A stretch of DNA of 64,000 bases, from the NCBI RefSeq assembly GCF_020010905.1, contig NZ_JAGJBY010000002.1, positions 992,001-1,056,000 of the forward strand, in the 5' to 3' direction. The notes under the pieces are model-generated. The model saw only the letters and a list, made by a program, of their open reading frames with translations, was not told the DNA's origin and did no database searches. Below, in pieces: positions 40,003 to 47,913 of the stretch. Source of the stretch: Streptomyces acidiscabies. GTDB taxonomy: Bacteria > Actinomycetota > Actinomycetes > Streptomycetales > Streptomycetaceae. How positions within the stretch are numbered: the stretch's first letter is position 1; every line of letters begins with the position of its first letter. A program made the translations under genes and the position numbers.

Positions 40003-40800
40003 CTAGCGCTGGTTCAGGTACCCCAGGAGTTCCTCGTGCAGCAGCCCGTTCGACGCCGCCGCGTTTCCGCTGTGGGGCCCCGGACGGCCGTCCAGACCGG
40101 TGAACATGCCGCCGGCCTCCTGCACGACGATCGCCGGCGCCGCCATGTCCCACAGCGACAGCTCCGGCTCCGCGCACAGGTCCACCGCGCCCTCGGCGAC
40201 CATCATGTACGACCAGAAGTCGCCGTACGCGCGCGTGCGCCACACCTCGCGGGTCAGGTCCAGGAAGCCGTTCAGGGTGCCGCGGTCCTCCCACCCGGAG
40301 AGCGAGGAGTACGCGAACGACGCGTCGGAGAGGTCGGCGACCCGGGAGACGTGCATGCGGGACGCCGAGGAGAGGGAGCGGCCGGTGAACGCGCCGTGGC
40401 CCTTCGCCGCCCACCAGCGGCGGCCCAGCGCGGGGGCGGAGACCAGGCCGACGACCGGCTGGTAGCCGCCCTCGGACGCCTCCGTCAGCGCGATCAGGGT
40501 CGCCCAGACGGGGACGCCGCGTACGTAGTTCTTCGTACCGTCGATCGGGTCGATCACCCAGCGCCGGGGGCCCGTCCCCTCCAGGCCGTACTCCTCGCCG
40601 AGGATCGCGTCCCTCGGCCGCGCGCGCTGGAGGTGGCCCCGGACCAGTTCCTCGGCCGCCTTGTCGGCCTCGCTCACCGGGGTCATGTCCGGCTTCGTCT
40701 CCACCTTCAGGTCGAGCGCCTTGAAGCGGGCCGTCGTGGCGGCGTCGGCCGCGTCGGCGAGGACGTGGGCGAGGCGGAGGTCATCGAGGTAGTCCGGCAT
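40003..40800 (-). CDS. hisN: Histidinol-phosphatase, inositol-monophosphatase type
   Basis: This 265-residue protein starts at ATG 40800. Motifs of the IMPase fold are GEEYG (metal Glu69/70), DPIDGTKNYVRG (84-95, metal Asp pair) and ELSLWDMAAPAIVVQEAGG near 215 (third metal Asp). The sequence resembles actinobacterial HisN, which removes phosphate from histidinol phosphate in histidine synthesis, rather than SuhB. The spacing and the YVRGVPVW segment fit that group. It is monocistronic on the minus strand, away from other his genes. The divergent TetR gene begins 178 bp away. Dual activity on inositol phosphates cannot be excluded. Confidence 0.88.
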   Translation of the reverse strand: MPDYLDDLRLAHVLADAADAATTARFKALDLKVETKPDMTPVSEADKAAEELVRGHLQRARPRDAILGEEYGLEGTGPRRWVIDPIDGTKNYVRGVPVWATLIALTEASEGGYQPVVGLVSAPALGRRWWAAKGHGAFTGRSLSSASRMHVSRVADLSDASFAYSSLSGWEDRGTLNGFLDLTREVWRTRAYGDFWSYMMVAEGAVDLCAEPELSLWDMAAPAIVVQEAGGMFTGLDGRPGPHSGNAAASNGLLHEELLGYLNQR

Positions 40801-40914
40801 GGGGGAACGGTATCCGCCGAGGTGACGGCGGGGCCATGCGCGGGGGCACGGGGCGGTTGCGGGTTGGTGTCGGTTTTCCGGTGACGCGTTCCCGCCGTAT
40901 CGGGACGCGGGCTA

Positions 40915-40943
40915 TTGACAGTGGTCCCGGCCGCGTCAAATGT
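40915..40943 (+). promoter_or_regulatory. Probable promoter and operator dyad of the TetR gene
   Basis: TTGACA (40915-40920), a 17-base spacer and AAATGT (40938-40943) form a promoter 35 bp before the ATG. TTGAC at 40915 and GTCAA at 40935 are mirror halves, so the regulator may bind its own promoter. Confidence 0.5.
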
Positions 40944-40977
40944 GTGCGGCAGAGTTGCTCGGCCCAGGGAGGCGACG

Positions 40978-41577
40978 ATGCCCTCAGCGCGGGAGTCTCT
41001 GCTGGACGCCGCTTTCGCGGCGCTGGCGCGGCGGTCGTGGTCGACGGTGCGGATGGTGGACGTGGCCGCGGCGGCCGGGGTGTCGCGGCAGACGCTCTAC
41101 AACGAGTTCGGCAGCAAGGACGGGCTCGCGCGGGCCCTCGTGCGCCGCGAGGCGGACGGCTATCTCGCGGGCGTCGAGCGGGCGTTCGCGGAGGAGGGCG
41201 ACGTGAGCGAGCGGCTCGCCCTGCTCGCCGAGTGGACCGTCGCGCACGCGCGGGAGAACCCCCTCGTACGGGCCATGCTCACCGGCTGCTGGAGCGAGCG
41301 GCTGCCCGCGCCGCCGCTCAGGGCGGTGCTGTCGGCGACGGCGGTGCCCGCGCAGCGGCGGGCGGACGGGGCGCTGCCCGCGCCGGGGGACTTCGTCGCA
41401 CACGTACGGGAGCGGTCGCTGGCCGTGCTGGTTCCGGCCGGGACCGGGAAGGGGGACGCCGACGAGGTGGTGCGCGGCGCGGAACTGGCGGTGCGGCTGG
41501 CGCTGTCGTGTGTCGCGGCGCCTGCGGGGGAGGGGGGCGTCAGGGAGCTGGTGGCGGGGGCGCTGAAACAGCTTTAG
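40978..41577 (+). CDS. TetR-family regulator
   Basis: This 199-residue protein starts at ATG 40978 with GGGAGG upstream. The helix-turn-helix lies at the N-terminus (VRMVDVAAAAGVSRQTLYNE, then FGSKDGLARAL), typical of TetR proteins. The C-terminal ligand domain has no recognisable subfamily marks and includes a Gly/Ala-rich tail. It converges on a small multidrug resistance transporter gene 24 bp away, so regulation of that pump is a reasonable guess. The upstream TTGAC/GTCAA dyad could be its own operator. Ligand unknown. Confidence 0.9.
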   Translation: MPSARESLLDAAFAALARRSWSTVRMVDVAAAAGVSRQTLYNEFGSKDGLARALVRREADGYLAGVERAFAEEGDVSERLALLAEWTVAHARENPLVRAMLTGCWSERLPAPPLRAVLSATAVPAQRRADGALPAPGDFVAHVRERSLAVLVPAGTGKGDADEVVRGAELAVRLALSCVAAPAGEGGVRELVAGALKQL

Positions 41578-41601
41578 CGGTGCCTCCCTTGACCGGCTTC
41601 C

Positions 41602-41925
41602 TCAGTGCGCCGACCCCGACAGCTGCAACCCGATCACCCCGACGATCACGAAGCTGATCGACACGAGCTTCAGCACCGAGACCAGGTCCCCCAGGAAGAT
41701 CATCCCGTAGATCGCGGTCCCGGCCGCCCCGATCCCCGTCCACACCGCGTACGCCGGACCCACGTCCAGCTTTCTCAGCGCGAGCGTCAGCAGCCCGAAG
41801 CTGCCCAGCGCGAACGCCGCGAACGCGATCGTCGGCCATAGACGCGTGAAGCCGTGGGACAGCTTGAGACACACCGCGAAACCTGTTTCGAGCAGTCCGG
41901 CCACGACGACCAGCAGCCATGCCAT
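41602..41925 (-). CDS. Small multidrug resistance (SMR) transporter, SugE-like
   Basis: This 107-residue protein starts at ATG 41925 with GGGAGG upstream. It has four membrane helices. The invariant membrane Glu lies in VAGLLETGFAVCLK (residue about 13), followed by SHGFTRLWPT, a hallmark closer to SugE/Gdx-type than EmrE-type members. The helix-3 motif AYAVWTGIGAAGTAIYGMIF is intact. SMR proteins work as dual-topology dimers and exchange protons for quaternary cations or guanidinium. Only one subunit gene is present here, so it should form a homodimer. Two tandem 10-bp repeats (41947-41966) lie in its upstream region. I looked for a guanidine riboswitch and did not find one. Confidence 0.93.
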   Translation of the reverse strand: MAWLLVVVAGLLETGFAVCLKLSHGFTRLWPTIAFAAFALGSFGLLTLALRKLDVGPAYAVWTGIGAAGTAIYGMIFLGDLVSVLKLVSISFVIVGVIGLQLSGSAH

Positions 41926-41946
41926 GTGCTGTCCTCCCGTTTTGGT

Positions 41947-41966
41947 GTCACGTTCGGTCACGTTCA
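41947..41966. promoter_or_regulatory. Tandem 10-bp repeats upstream of the SMR gene
   Basis: GTCACGTTCG and GTCACGTTCA lie back to back, 22-41 bp upstream of the SMR start codon. One helical turn of spacing suits a regulator site; the regulator is unknown. Confidence 0.4.
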
Positions 41967-42049
41967 GTCGGGGTCGGTGCGATTGTGCACTTACCGGACT
42001 CAGGTACACACAAACAACACCCAGGTCAGGGACGTGTCCTGAGGGACTG

Positions 42050-43060
42050 TCAGTCGCCTTCCGTACGCTCGCGCGTCGACAGCAGCCGGCGCAGCGAGTA
42101 CAGGCGTGCCTGGTCCGCGTGGCCCTCGGCGACCCACGCGTCCAGCGCGCAGTCCGGTTCGTCGTGGCTGCACGCGCGCGGGCAGTTCGCCGTCCCCTCC
42201 TCCAGGTCCGGGAAGGCGTGGATGACGCGGGACGGGTCGATGTGCGCGAGGCCGAAGGAGCGGATGCCGGGGGTGTCGATCACCCAGTCGTCGGCGCCGT
42301 GCAGCGGGAGCGCGAGGGCCGACGTCGTCGTGTGGCGTCCCCGGCCGGTCACCGAGTTGACGTGGCCCGTCAGGCGCCGCTTGTCGGCCGGCACCAGCGC
42401 GTTGACCAGGGTCGTCTTGCCCACGCCGGAGTGGCCGACGAACGCGGTCGTGCGGCCGGTCAGGAACTCCCGTACGCGGTCCGCCGCGTCGCCGTTCTCC
42501 AGCTCCTCGCGGTTCGTGACCACGTACGGGATGTCCAGGGCGCCGTACAGCTCCAGGAGCTTGTCCGGGGGGGCCAGGTCCGACTTGGTCATCACCAGCA
42601 GCGGTTCCAGGCCGCCGTCGTACGCCGCCACCAGGCAGCGGTCGATCAGGCGGGGGCGGGGTTCCGGGTCCGCGAGCGCGGTGACGATCGCCAGCTGGTC
42701 GGCGTTGGCGACCACCACGCGTTCGTACGGGTCGTCGTCGTCCGCCGTGCGGCGCAGGACCGAGGTGCGCTTCTCGATGCGGACGATGCGGGCCAGGGTG
42801 TCCTTCGCGCCCGAGAGGTCGCCGACGAGGGAGACCCGGTCGCCGACGATCGCGGCCTTGCGGCCCAGTTCGCGGGCCTTCATCGCGAGGACCGTGCGGT
42901 CTCCGACCAGGCAGGTCAGGCGGCCCCGGTCGACCGTGAGGACCATGCCCTCGGCCGCGTCCTCGTGCTTGGGGCGGATGTTCGTACGGGGGCGGGTGCC
43001 CTTGCGGTTGGGGCGCGAGGGGATGTCGTCCTCGTCGGTGTGCTTGCCGTAGCGACGCAT
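42050..43060 (-). CDS. rsgA: Ribosome small-subunit-dependent GTPase A
   Basis: This 336-residue protein starts at ATG 43060, five bases after the aroA stop. An N-terminal OB-fold-like part (residues 35-110) precedes a circularly permuted GTPase: the G4 motif LVMTKSD comes first, then G1 GHSGVGKTTLVN and G3 DTPGIRSFG. The C-terminal zinc knuckle has the Cys-His set NCPRACSHDEPDC. RsgA helps late 30S maturation and is stimulated by the ribosome. The long N-terminal basic tail (PSRPNRKGTRPRTNIRPK) may aid rRNA binding. It is downstream of aroA in one transcription unit, an arrangement common in actinobacteria. Confidence 0.96.
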   Translation of the reverse strand: MRRYGKHTDEDDIPSRPNRKGTRPRTNIRPKHEDAAEGMVLTVDRGRLTCLVGDRTVLAMKARELGRKAAIVGDRVSLVGDLSGAKDTLARIVRIEKRTSVLRRTADDDDPYERVVVANADQLAIVTALADPEPRPRLIDRCLVAAYDGGLEPLLVMTKSDLAPPDKLLELYGALDIPYVVTNREELENGDAADRVREFLTGRTTAFVGHSGVGKTTLVNALVPADKRRLTGHVNSVTGRGRHTTTSALALPLHGADDWVIDTPGIRSFGLAHIDPSRVIHAFPDLEEGTANCPRACSHDEPDCALDAWVAEGHADQARLYSLRRLLSTRERTEGD

Positions 43061-43065
43061 GATCG

Positions 43066-44382
43066 TCAGTTCCCGAGCATCCCGGTCCACATCTCCGGGA
43101 AGTCCGGGAGGGTTTTCGCGGTCGTCGCCACGTTCTCGATCTCGACGCCCTTCACCGCCAGGCCGATGATCGTGCCGGCCGTCGCCATGCGGTGGTCGTC
43201 GTACGTGTGGAACGTGCCGCCGTGCAGGGGCCTCGGGCGGATGTGCAGGCCGTCCGCCGTCTCCGTGACGTCGCCGCCGAGTTCGTTGATCTCCTTGGTC
43301 AGGGCCGCGAGGCGGTCCGTCTCGTGGAGGCGGAGGTGGGCTACGCCGCGAAGTGTTGACGGGGAGTCCGCGAGGGCGGCCACCGCCGCGATGCCGGGGG
43401 TGAGTTCGCCTACGTCGCCCAGGTCCACGTCGATGCCGTGGACCTTGCCCGTGCCGGTGAAGGTCAGGCCCTCGTCCGTGAGGTCGCAGGAGCCGCCCAT
43501 CGCCGTGAAGATCTCCCTCAGGGCGTCGCCCGGCTGTGTGGTGCGCTTCGGCCAGTCCGGGACCGTGACCTTGCCGCCGGTCACCAGGGCCGCCGCCAGG
43601 AAGGGCTGGGCGTTCGAGAGGTCCGGTTCGATCGTCAGGTCTCTGCCCAGGAGGGCGCCCGGGGTCACCCGCCAGACGTTGCGTTCGCCGCCTGCCTCCG
43701 GGGTGTCCACCTGGGCGCCGGCCGCGCGGAGCATGTCCACGGTCATGCGGATGTGGGGGAGGGAGGGGAGGGTCGTGCCGGTGTGGCGTACCTCCACGCC
43801 CTGGTTGAAGCGGGGGCCCGAGAGGAGGAGTGCGCTGACGAACTGGGACGAGGAGGAGGCGTCGATCTCCACGGGGCCGCCGTCCAGGGCGCCGCCGCCG
43901 TGGACTGTGAGGGGGAGGGCGCCTCGTTCGTCGTCGTCGATCCTTGCGCCGAGGGTGCGCAGGGCGTCGATCACTCCGTGCAGGGGGCGTTCGTACGACC
44001 TCGGGTCGCCGTCGAACCTGATCGGGCCGTTGGCCAGGGTGGCTACGGGGGGGAGGAAGCGCATGACCGTGCCGGCGTTGCCTACGTCCACGGTTGCCGG
44101 GCCCCTGAGGTCGGTGGGGAGGACGCGCCACGCTTCACCGGTGCCGTCCGGTCCGACCCCTTCCTCGATCCCTACGCCCATTGCCCTCAGCGCGCCTGCC
44201 ATGAGGAGGGTGTCCCTCGACCGCAGGGGGCGGCGCAGCCATCCCGGTTCGCTTGCCAGCGCGGCTAGTACCAGGGCTCGGTTGGTGACGGACTTGGACC
44301 CCGGCACGTGGACCGTCGCGTCGACGGCTCCGCTCGCGGTGGGGGCGGGCCAGTGGGCGGTGTGGACGGGGTTCTGCGGCAT
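43066..44382 (-). CDS. aroA: 5-enolpyruvylshikimate-3-phosphate synthase
   Basis: This 438-residue protein starts at ATG 44382. EPSP synthase signatures are PGSKSVTNRALVLAALA (residues 27-43), VGNAGTVMRFLPPV near 99, DASSSSQFVSALLLSGP, HETDRLAAL and DDHRMATAGTI. The enzyme condenses shikimate-3-phosphate with PEP in aromatic amino-acid synthesis and is the glyphosate target. It is followed by rsgA after five bases. The 5' part of the gene uses more G/T-ending codons than usual. The region upstream (44383-44801) holds a tandem array of dispersed repeats, so its promoter must lie within or between repeat units. Confidence 0.96.
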   Translation of the reverse strand: MPQNPVHTAHWPAPTASGAVDATVHVPGSKSVTNRALVLAALASEPGWLRRPLRSRDTLLMAGALRAMGVGIEEGVGPDGTGEAWRVLPTDLRGPATVDVGNAGTVMRFLPPVATLANGPIRFDGDPRSYERPLHGVIDALRTLGARIDDDERGALPLTVHGGGALDGGPVEIDASSSSQFVSALLLSGPRFNQGVEVRHTGTTLPSLPHIRMTVDMLRAAGAQVDTPEAGGERNVWRVTPGALLGRDLTIEPDLSNAQPFLAAALVTGGKVTVPDWPKRTTQPGDALREIFTAMGGSCDLTDEGLTFTGTGKVHGIDVDLGDVGELTPGIAAVAALADSPSTLRGVAHLRLHETDRLAALTKEINELGGDVTETADGLHIRPRPLHGGTFHTYDDHRMATAGTIIGLAVKGVEIENVATTAKTLPDFPEMWTGMLGN

Positions 44383-44427
44383 GCGTTCACTTTAGTCGGC
44401 GGTGGGGATTCGGGTCTGCGGTGGTGG

Positions 44428-44790
44428 TCGGGTGCGGGTTCGTTGTGGCTGGTCGCGCAGTTCCCCGCGCCCCTGAAAAGACATGGTTGCGGTTCGAGGG
44501 TTGGGTGCGGCGCCGTTGTGGCTGGTTGCGCAGTTCCCCGCGCCCCTAAAAAAGAGGTGGTTGCGGTCCGGGGGTTTGTTGCGCCCGCGCGGCGGTAGCC
44601 GCAAATTGATACAGCCCCGCGCCCCTAAAAAAGAGGTGGTTGCGGTCCGGTGCTCGTCGCGCCCGCGCGGCGGTAGCCGCAAATTGACACAGCCCCGCGC
44701 CCCTAAAAGACGTGGTTGCGGTCCGGTGCTTCGTCGCGCCCATGCGAGCCCCTGCGGGGCCGCATCACCTGTCGGGGTATGCCGTGTGAG
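44428..44790. repeat. Local array of dispersed repeat family A
   Basis: Five imperfect units follow one another. Units near 44432-44480 and 44502-44552 have the form TTGTGGCTGGTCGCGCAGTT followed by CCCCGCGCCCCT and an A-run. Units near 44561-44635 and 44640-44710 have CGCCCGCGCGGCGGTAGCCG then CAGCCCCGCGCCCCTAAAA. The last, near 44712-44790, is degenerate. All share orientation. No gene is visible in this 419-bp gap between aroA and the M50 gene; the array fills it. Confidence 0.85.
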
Positions 44791-44801
44791 AGCCCCCCGC
44801 C

Positions 44802-45500
44802 TCACAACCCCAGCAGCCACCTCCCCCCACCCAGCAACGCACACAGCGACACCGTATGGAACAAGAACAGCCACAACCCCGCCGGCACATGCGTCAGCCT
44901 CGACAGCTGGTCCGCGTCCGACTCCCCCGCTCCTCCCCGCCTCCTCTTCGCCTGGAGCTCGAACGGTGGCCTCACCCCTCCCAGCAGCAGGAACCACACC
45001 ACCGCGTACGCGAACGCCGCCTGGACCTGGGGGCCTGCCAGCCAGGAGACCAGGAGGAAAGCGCCGCCTGAGAGGACCACCGTCAGGACGCCGTACGCGT
45101 TGCGGATCATTACCAGCATTGCGACCAGGAGCGCCGTTGCTACCCATAGGAGCAGGGTGATTCGGCCTGCGCCCAGCAAGGAGGCGCCGCCCAGGCCCAG
45201 CAGGGACGGGGCCGTGTAGCCCGCCGCCGCTGTGAGGATCATGCCTATGCCGTGCGGCTTGCCTCGGCTCAGAGTTAGGCCGCTTGTGTCCGAGTGCAGG
45301 CGTATGCCTGTCAGGGTGCGGCCCGTGAGGAGCGCGATCAGGCCGTGGCCTCCCTCGTGCGCGATCGTGATCGCGTTGCGGGAGATGCGCCACAGGTTGT
45401 GGGGGATCACTATCGCCAGGGCGGCTGCGGCTGTGGCCAGGACCACCCAGAGGTCGGGGTCGGGCTGGAGTCCGGTGACTCGGTCCCACAAGGTGTCCAT
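44802..45500 (-). CDS. M50-family membrane metalloprotease
   Basis: This protein has 232 residues from ATG 45500 (MDTLWDRVTG); an in-frame ATG at 45548 would add 16 residues. The zinc site is AITIAHEGGHGLIALLTG (HExxH) at the edge of a membrane helix. It is followed by further hydrophobic helices (GMILTAAAGYTAPSLLGLGG, ITLLLWVATALLVAMLVMI), as in site-2-type proteases. The C-terminal loop is Arg-rich. Proteases of this family cut membrane-embedded or nearby substrates, but small M50 homologues like this are uncharacterised. The gene diverges from the SRAP gene with only 50 bp between likely starts, so both promoters overlap. Confidence 0.88.
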   Translation of the reverse strand: MDTLWDRVTGLQPDPDLWVVLATAAAALAIVIPHNLWRISRNAITIAHEGGHGLIALLTGRTLTGIRLHSDTSGLTLSRGKPHGIGMILTAAAGYTAPSLLGLGGASLLGAGRITLLLWVATALLVAMLVMIRNAYGVLTVVLSGGAFLLVSWLAGPQVQAAFAYAVVWFLLLGGVRPPFELQAKRRRGGAGESDADQLSRLTHVPAGLWLFLFHTVSLCALLGGGRWLLGL

Positions 45501-45550
45501 AGGTGGCGGGGGCTCCCAACGCTCGTACGGGGTCTGGCAGTGTGGCACGT

Positions 45551-46366
45551 ATGTGCGGACGGTATGCGGCCAGTCGTGGACCCGAGGATCTCGCAGGAAT
45601 CTTTGAGATCGAGAAGATCGAGCCGGAAGAGGCGTGGGCGCCGGATTTCAACGTGGCGCCCACGAAAGAGGTGTACGTCGTCCTGGACCGTCCGTTGAAA
45701 GACGCGGCGGACCGGCGCCCGGTTCGGCAGCTCCGTACGGTGAAGTGGGGGCTCGTGCCGGCGTGGGCGAAGTCGCCCGAGGGTGCCGCGCGGATGATCA
45801 ACGCGCGGGCCGAGACCGTGCACGAGAAGCCCTCGTTCCGGCGCGCGTTCGCCACCCGGCGCTGCATCGTCCCGGCGGACGGGTACTACGAGTGGGTCAC
45901 CGCCAAGGAGGAGCGGGAGCTGGAGGTCGAGGGGAAGAAGAAGCGGCCCCGCAAACAGCCGTACTTCGTGTCGCCGGCCGACGGGTCCGTGTTCGCGATG
46001 GCGGGGCTGTACGAGTTCTGGCGTGACCGTACGCTGCCCGACGAGCACCCGCTGGCCTGGTGGGTGACGTGCTCGGTGATCACGACCGAGGCCGAGACCA
46101 CGCCCCTCGCTCTCGCCCCGGCCGAAGGGCCCGGCACCCTGGCCGAGATCCACCCCCGTATGCCGCTGATGCTGACGCCGGACCGGTGGGACGCGTGGCT
46201 GGACCCCACGACGACCGGCCTCGACGACCTCGTACCGATGCTGACGCCCCCGCCGACCGGCCTGATGCGGGCGTACCCGGTGTCGACGGCGGTCAGCAAC
46301 GTCCGCAACAACGGCCCGGAGCTGCTGACGGAGCTGGAGGGGCCGGAGGAGGGCACACTCTTCTGA
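45551..46366 (+). CDS. SRAP/HMCES-type abasic-site-binding protein (YedK-like)
   Basis: This 271-residue protein starts at ATG 45551, which places the catalytic Cys at position 2 (MCGRYAASRG) as the family requires. Other motifs are FNVAPTKEV, KWGLVPAWAK, INARAETV, RRCIVPADGYYEW (active-site Glu) and EIHPRMPLML (active-site His). SRAP proteins form a stable thiazolidine link with abasic sites in single-stranded DNA and shield them from strand breakage. A basic insert (EVEGKKKRPRKQPYF) lies in the middle. One base separates its stop from the following hydrolase gene. The very short upstream region suggests a leaderless or nearly leaderless transcript. Confidence 0.94.
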   Translation: MCGRYAASRGPEDLAGIFEIEKIEPEEAWAPDFNVAPTKEVYVVLDRPLKDAADRRPVRQLRTVKWGLVPAWAKSPEGAARMINARAETVHEKPSFRRAFATRRCIVPADGYYEWVTAKEERELEVEGKKKRPRKQPYFVSPADGSVFAMAGLYEFWRDRTLPDEHPLAWWVTCSVITTEAETTPLALAPAEGPGTLAEIHPRMPLMLTPDRWDAWLDPTTTGLDDLVPMLTPPPTGLMRAYPVSTAVSNVRNNGPELLTELEGPEEGTLF

Positions 46367-46367
46367 C

Positions 46368-47039
46368 ATGACCACCCAGCTCGTCCCCACCGACGCGGGC
46401 GACGCCCGTATCACCTGGCACCCGGCGAAGACCCCCCGCCTCGTCCTCGCCGTCAGCCACGGCGCCGGCGGCGGCATCGAGGCCCGCGACCTCCAGGCAC
46501 TGGCCGCCGCCCTCCCCGCCCACGGTGTGACCGTCGCCCTCGTCGAACAGCCCTGGCGGGTCGCCGGCAAGAAGGTCGCGCCGGCTCCGAGAACCCTTGA
46601 CGTCGGGTGGTCCGGCGTCTGGGGTGCCGTAGCCGCCAAGAACCTCCCCGTCATCGCCGGGGGCCGCTCCGCCGGCGCCCGCGTCGCCTGCCGTACGGCG
46701 AAGGACCTGGGCGCCGCAGCCGTCCTCGCACTCAGCTTCCCCCTCCACCCGCCCGGCAAGCCGGAGAAGTCCCGCGCCGGGGAGCTGCTCGGCGCGGGTG
46801 TGCCGACGCTCGTCGTCCAGGGCGGGAACGACCCCTTCGGGAAGCCGGCGGAGTTCCCGGCGGGGGAGTTCGGGATGGTGGAGGTTCCGTACGGGGATCA
46901 CGGGTTCGCCGTGCCGAAGCGCAGCGGGGTCACGCCGGAGGAGACCGTGACGGTCATCACGGACGGCGTCCTCCGGTGGATCGGGACGCTCGGGAATGTT
47001 GAGTCCCGTACGACTGTTGAGGCAGACACAGGACGTTGA
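46368..47039 (+). CDS. Alpha/beta hydrolase (dienelactone-hydrolase/KANL3-Tex30-like)
   Basis: This 223-residue protein starts at ATG 46368, one base after the SRAP stop, so translation is coupled. Features are AVSHGAGGGIEARDL (oxyanion region), the nucleophile elbow AGGRSAGARVA, an acid in VVQGGNDPFG and the His in YGDHGFAVPK. No signal peptide is present. The substrate is unknown; this group of small hydrolases is widely present and poorly studied. The sigma-R-dependent sigR promoter (46992-47019) lies within the last 50 bp of this gene, so its 3' end doubles as the regulatory region of sigR. Confidence 0.88.
   Translation: MTTQLVPTDAGDARITWHPAKTPRLVLAVSHGAGGGIEARDLQALAAALPAHGVTVALVEQPWRVAGKKVAPAPRTLDVGWSGVWGAVAAKNLPVIAGGRSAGARVACRTAKDLGAAAVLALSFPLHPPGKPEKSRAGELLGAGVPTLVVQGGNDPFGKPAEFPAGEFGMVEVPYGDHGFAVPKRSGVTPEETVTVITDGVLRWIGTLGNVESRTTVEADTGR
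46992..47019 (+). promoter_or_regulatory. Sigma-R-dependent promoter of sigR (sigRp2-like)
   Basis: GGGAAT (46992-46997), an 18-base spacer and GTTG (47016-47019) match the known sigma-R consensus GGAAT-N18-GTT. It lies about 50 bp before the sigma-R' start and gives positive autoregulation under thiol stress. Confidence 0.9.
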
Positions 47040-47067
47040 GAAGGCCGTAAGAGAGGGAGTCCGCCGC

Positions 47068-47232
47068 ATGGGTTCGACCATCTGCCCGAACCGCTCCAGC
47101 CGTGCCGACCTGGACTGGACGGTGCTGCATGCGGCGAGGACCGCCCAGATTCCGGGGGCGGGAGGAGCGGGTCGTCGTCTATCCTCCGATTCTGGTGGCA
47201 CCGGTCTCGGTGCTGCCTGGAATCTTGAGGAG
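47068..47232 (+). other. sigR: Alternative 5' extension encoding the sigma-R' isoform
   Basis: An ATG at 47068 with GGGAG eight bases upstream opens exactly 55 in-frame codons before the sigR GTG at 47233. In S. coelicolor a 55-residue N-terminal extension gives the unstable isoform sigma-R', made from the induced promoter and degraded by Clp proteases. The match in length and position is exact. Confidence 0.88.
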
Positions 47233-47913
47233 GTGGGTCCGGTCACCGGTACCGACGCAGGGACCGAACACGGCCAGGCGGAGCAGCCCGAGGGCCGGGG
47301 CGTGAACGAGTCGACCGCGGAGCGCAGCGCGCGCTTCGAGCGGGACGCGCTCGAATTCCTCGACCAGATGTACTCCGCCGCGCTGCGGATGACCCGCAAC
47401 CCGGCGGACGCGGAAGACCTCGTGCAGGAGATGTACGCCAAGGCGTACGCGTCCTTCCACCAGTTCCGCGAAGGCACGAACCTGAAGGCGTGGCTGTACC
47501 GGATCCTCACGAACACGTTCATCAACTCGTACCGCAAGAAGCAGCGCGAACCCCAGCGCTCCGCGGCCGAGGAGATCGAGGACTGGCAGCTCGCGCGGGC
47601 CGAGTCGCACATGTCGACCGGACTGCGCTCCGCCGAGTCGCAGGCGCTCGACCACCTGCCCGACTCGGATGTGAAGGAAGCGCTCCAGGCGATTCCCGAG
47701 GAGTTCCGTATCGCCGTGTATCTCGCGGACGTCGAGGGCTTTGCGTACAAGGAGATCGCCGACATCATGGGGACACCCATCGGTACGGTGATGTCCCGGC
47801 TGCACCGGGGCCGGCGCCAACTGCGCGGCATGCTGGAGGACTACGCGCGTGAGCGCGGACTCGTCCCGGCCGGCGCGGGGGAGTCGAACGAAGCGAAAGG
47901 CTCGGGTTCATGA
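47233..47913 (+). CDS. sigR: ECF sigma factor SigR (thiol-oxidative stress)
   Basis: This 226-residue protein starts at GTG 47233 (VGPVTGTDAGTE), with a second start 55 codons upstream for sigma-R'. Region 2 reads MYSAALRMTRNPADAEDLVQ and AWLYRILTNTFINSYRKKQR. Region 4 reads LADVEGFAYKEIADIMGTPI and SRLHRGRRQLR. SigR directs transcription of thioredoxin, mycothiol and proteolysis genes after disulfide stress and is held inactive by RsrA. The stop overlaps the rsrA start in ATGA, the standard coupling for this pair. A sigma-R consensus promoter lies upstream at 46992. No zinc- or redox-related gene other than rsrA is adjacent, but mycoredoxin is on the same window. Confidence 0.97.
   Translation: MGPVTGTDAGTEHGQAEQPEGRGVNESTAERSARFERDALEFLDQMYSAALRMTRNPADAEDLVQEMYAKAYASFHQFREGTNLKAWLYRILTNTFINSYRKKQREPQRSAAEEIEDWQLARAESHMSTGLRSAESQALDHLPDSDVKEALQAIPEEFRIAVYLADVEGFAYKEIADIMGTPIGTVMSRLHRGRRQLRGMLEDYARERGLVPAGAGESNEAKGSGS

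Noticed and set aside
41926..42049. Possible guanidine riboswitch upstream of the SMR gene
   Set aside because: I did not find the paired ACGR-loop hairpins or the ykkC-type core; only short direct repeats are visible.
44383..44801. CRISPR-like array
   Set aside because: Units are imperfect, adjacent or overlapping, without uniform spacers, and no cas genes are present; they match single copies of a dispersed repeat elsewhere in the window.
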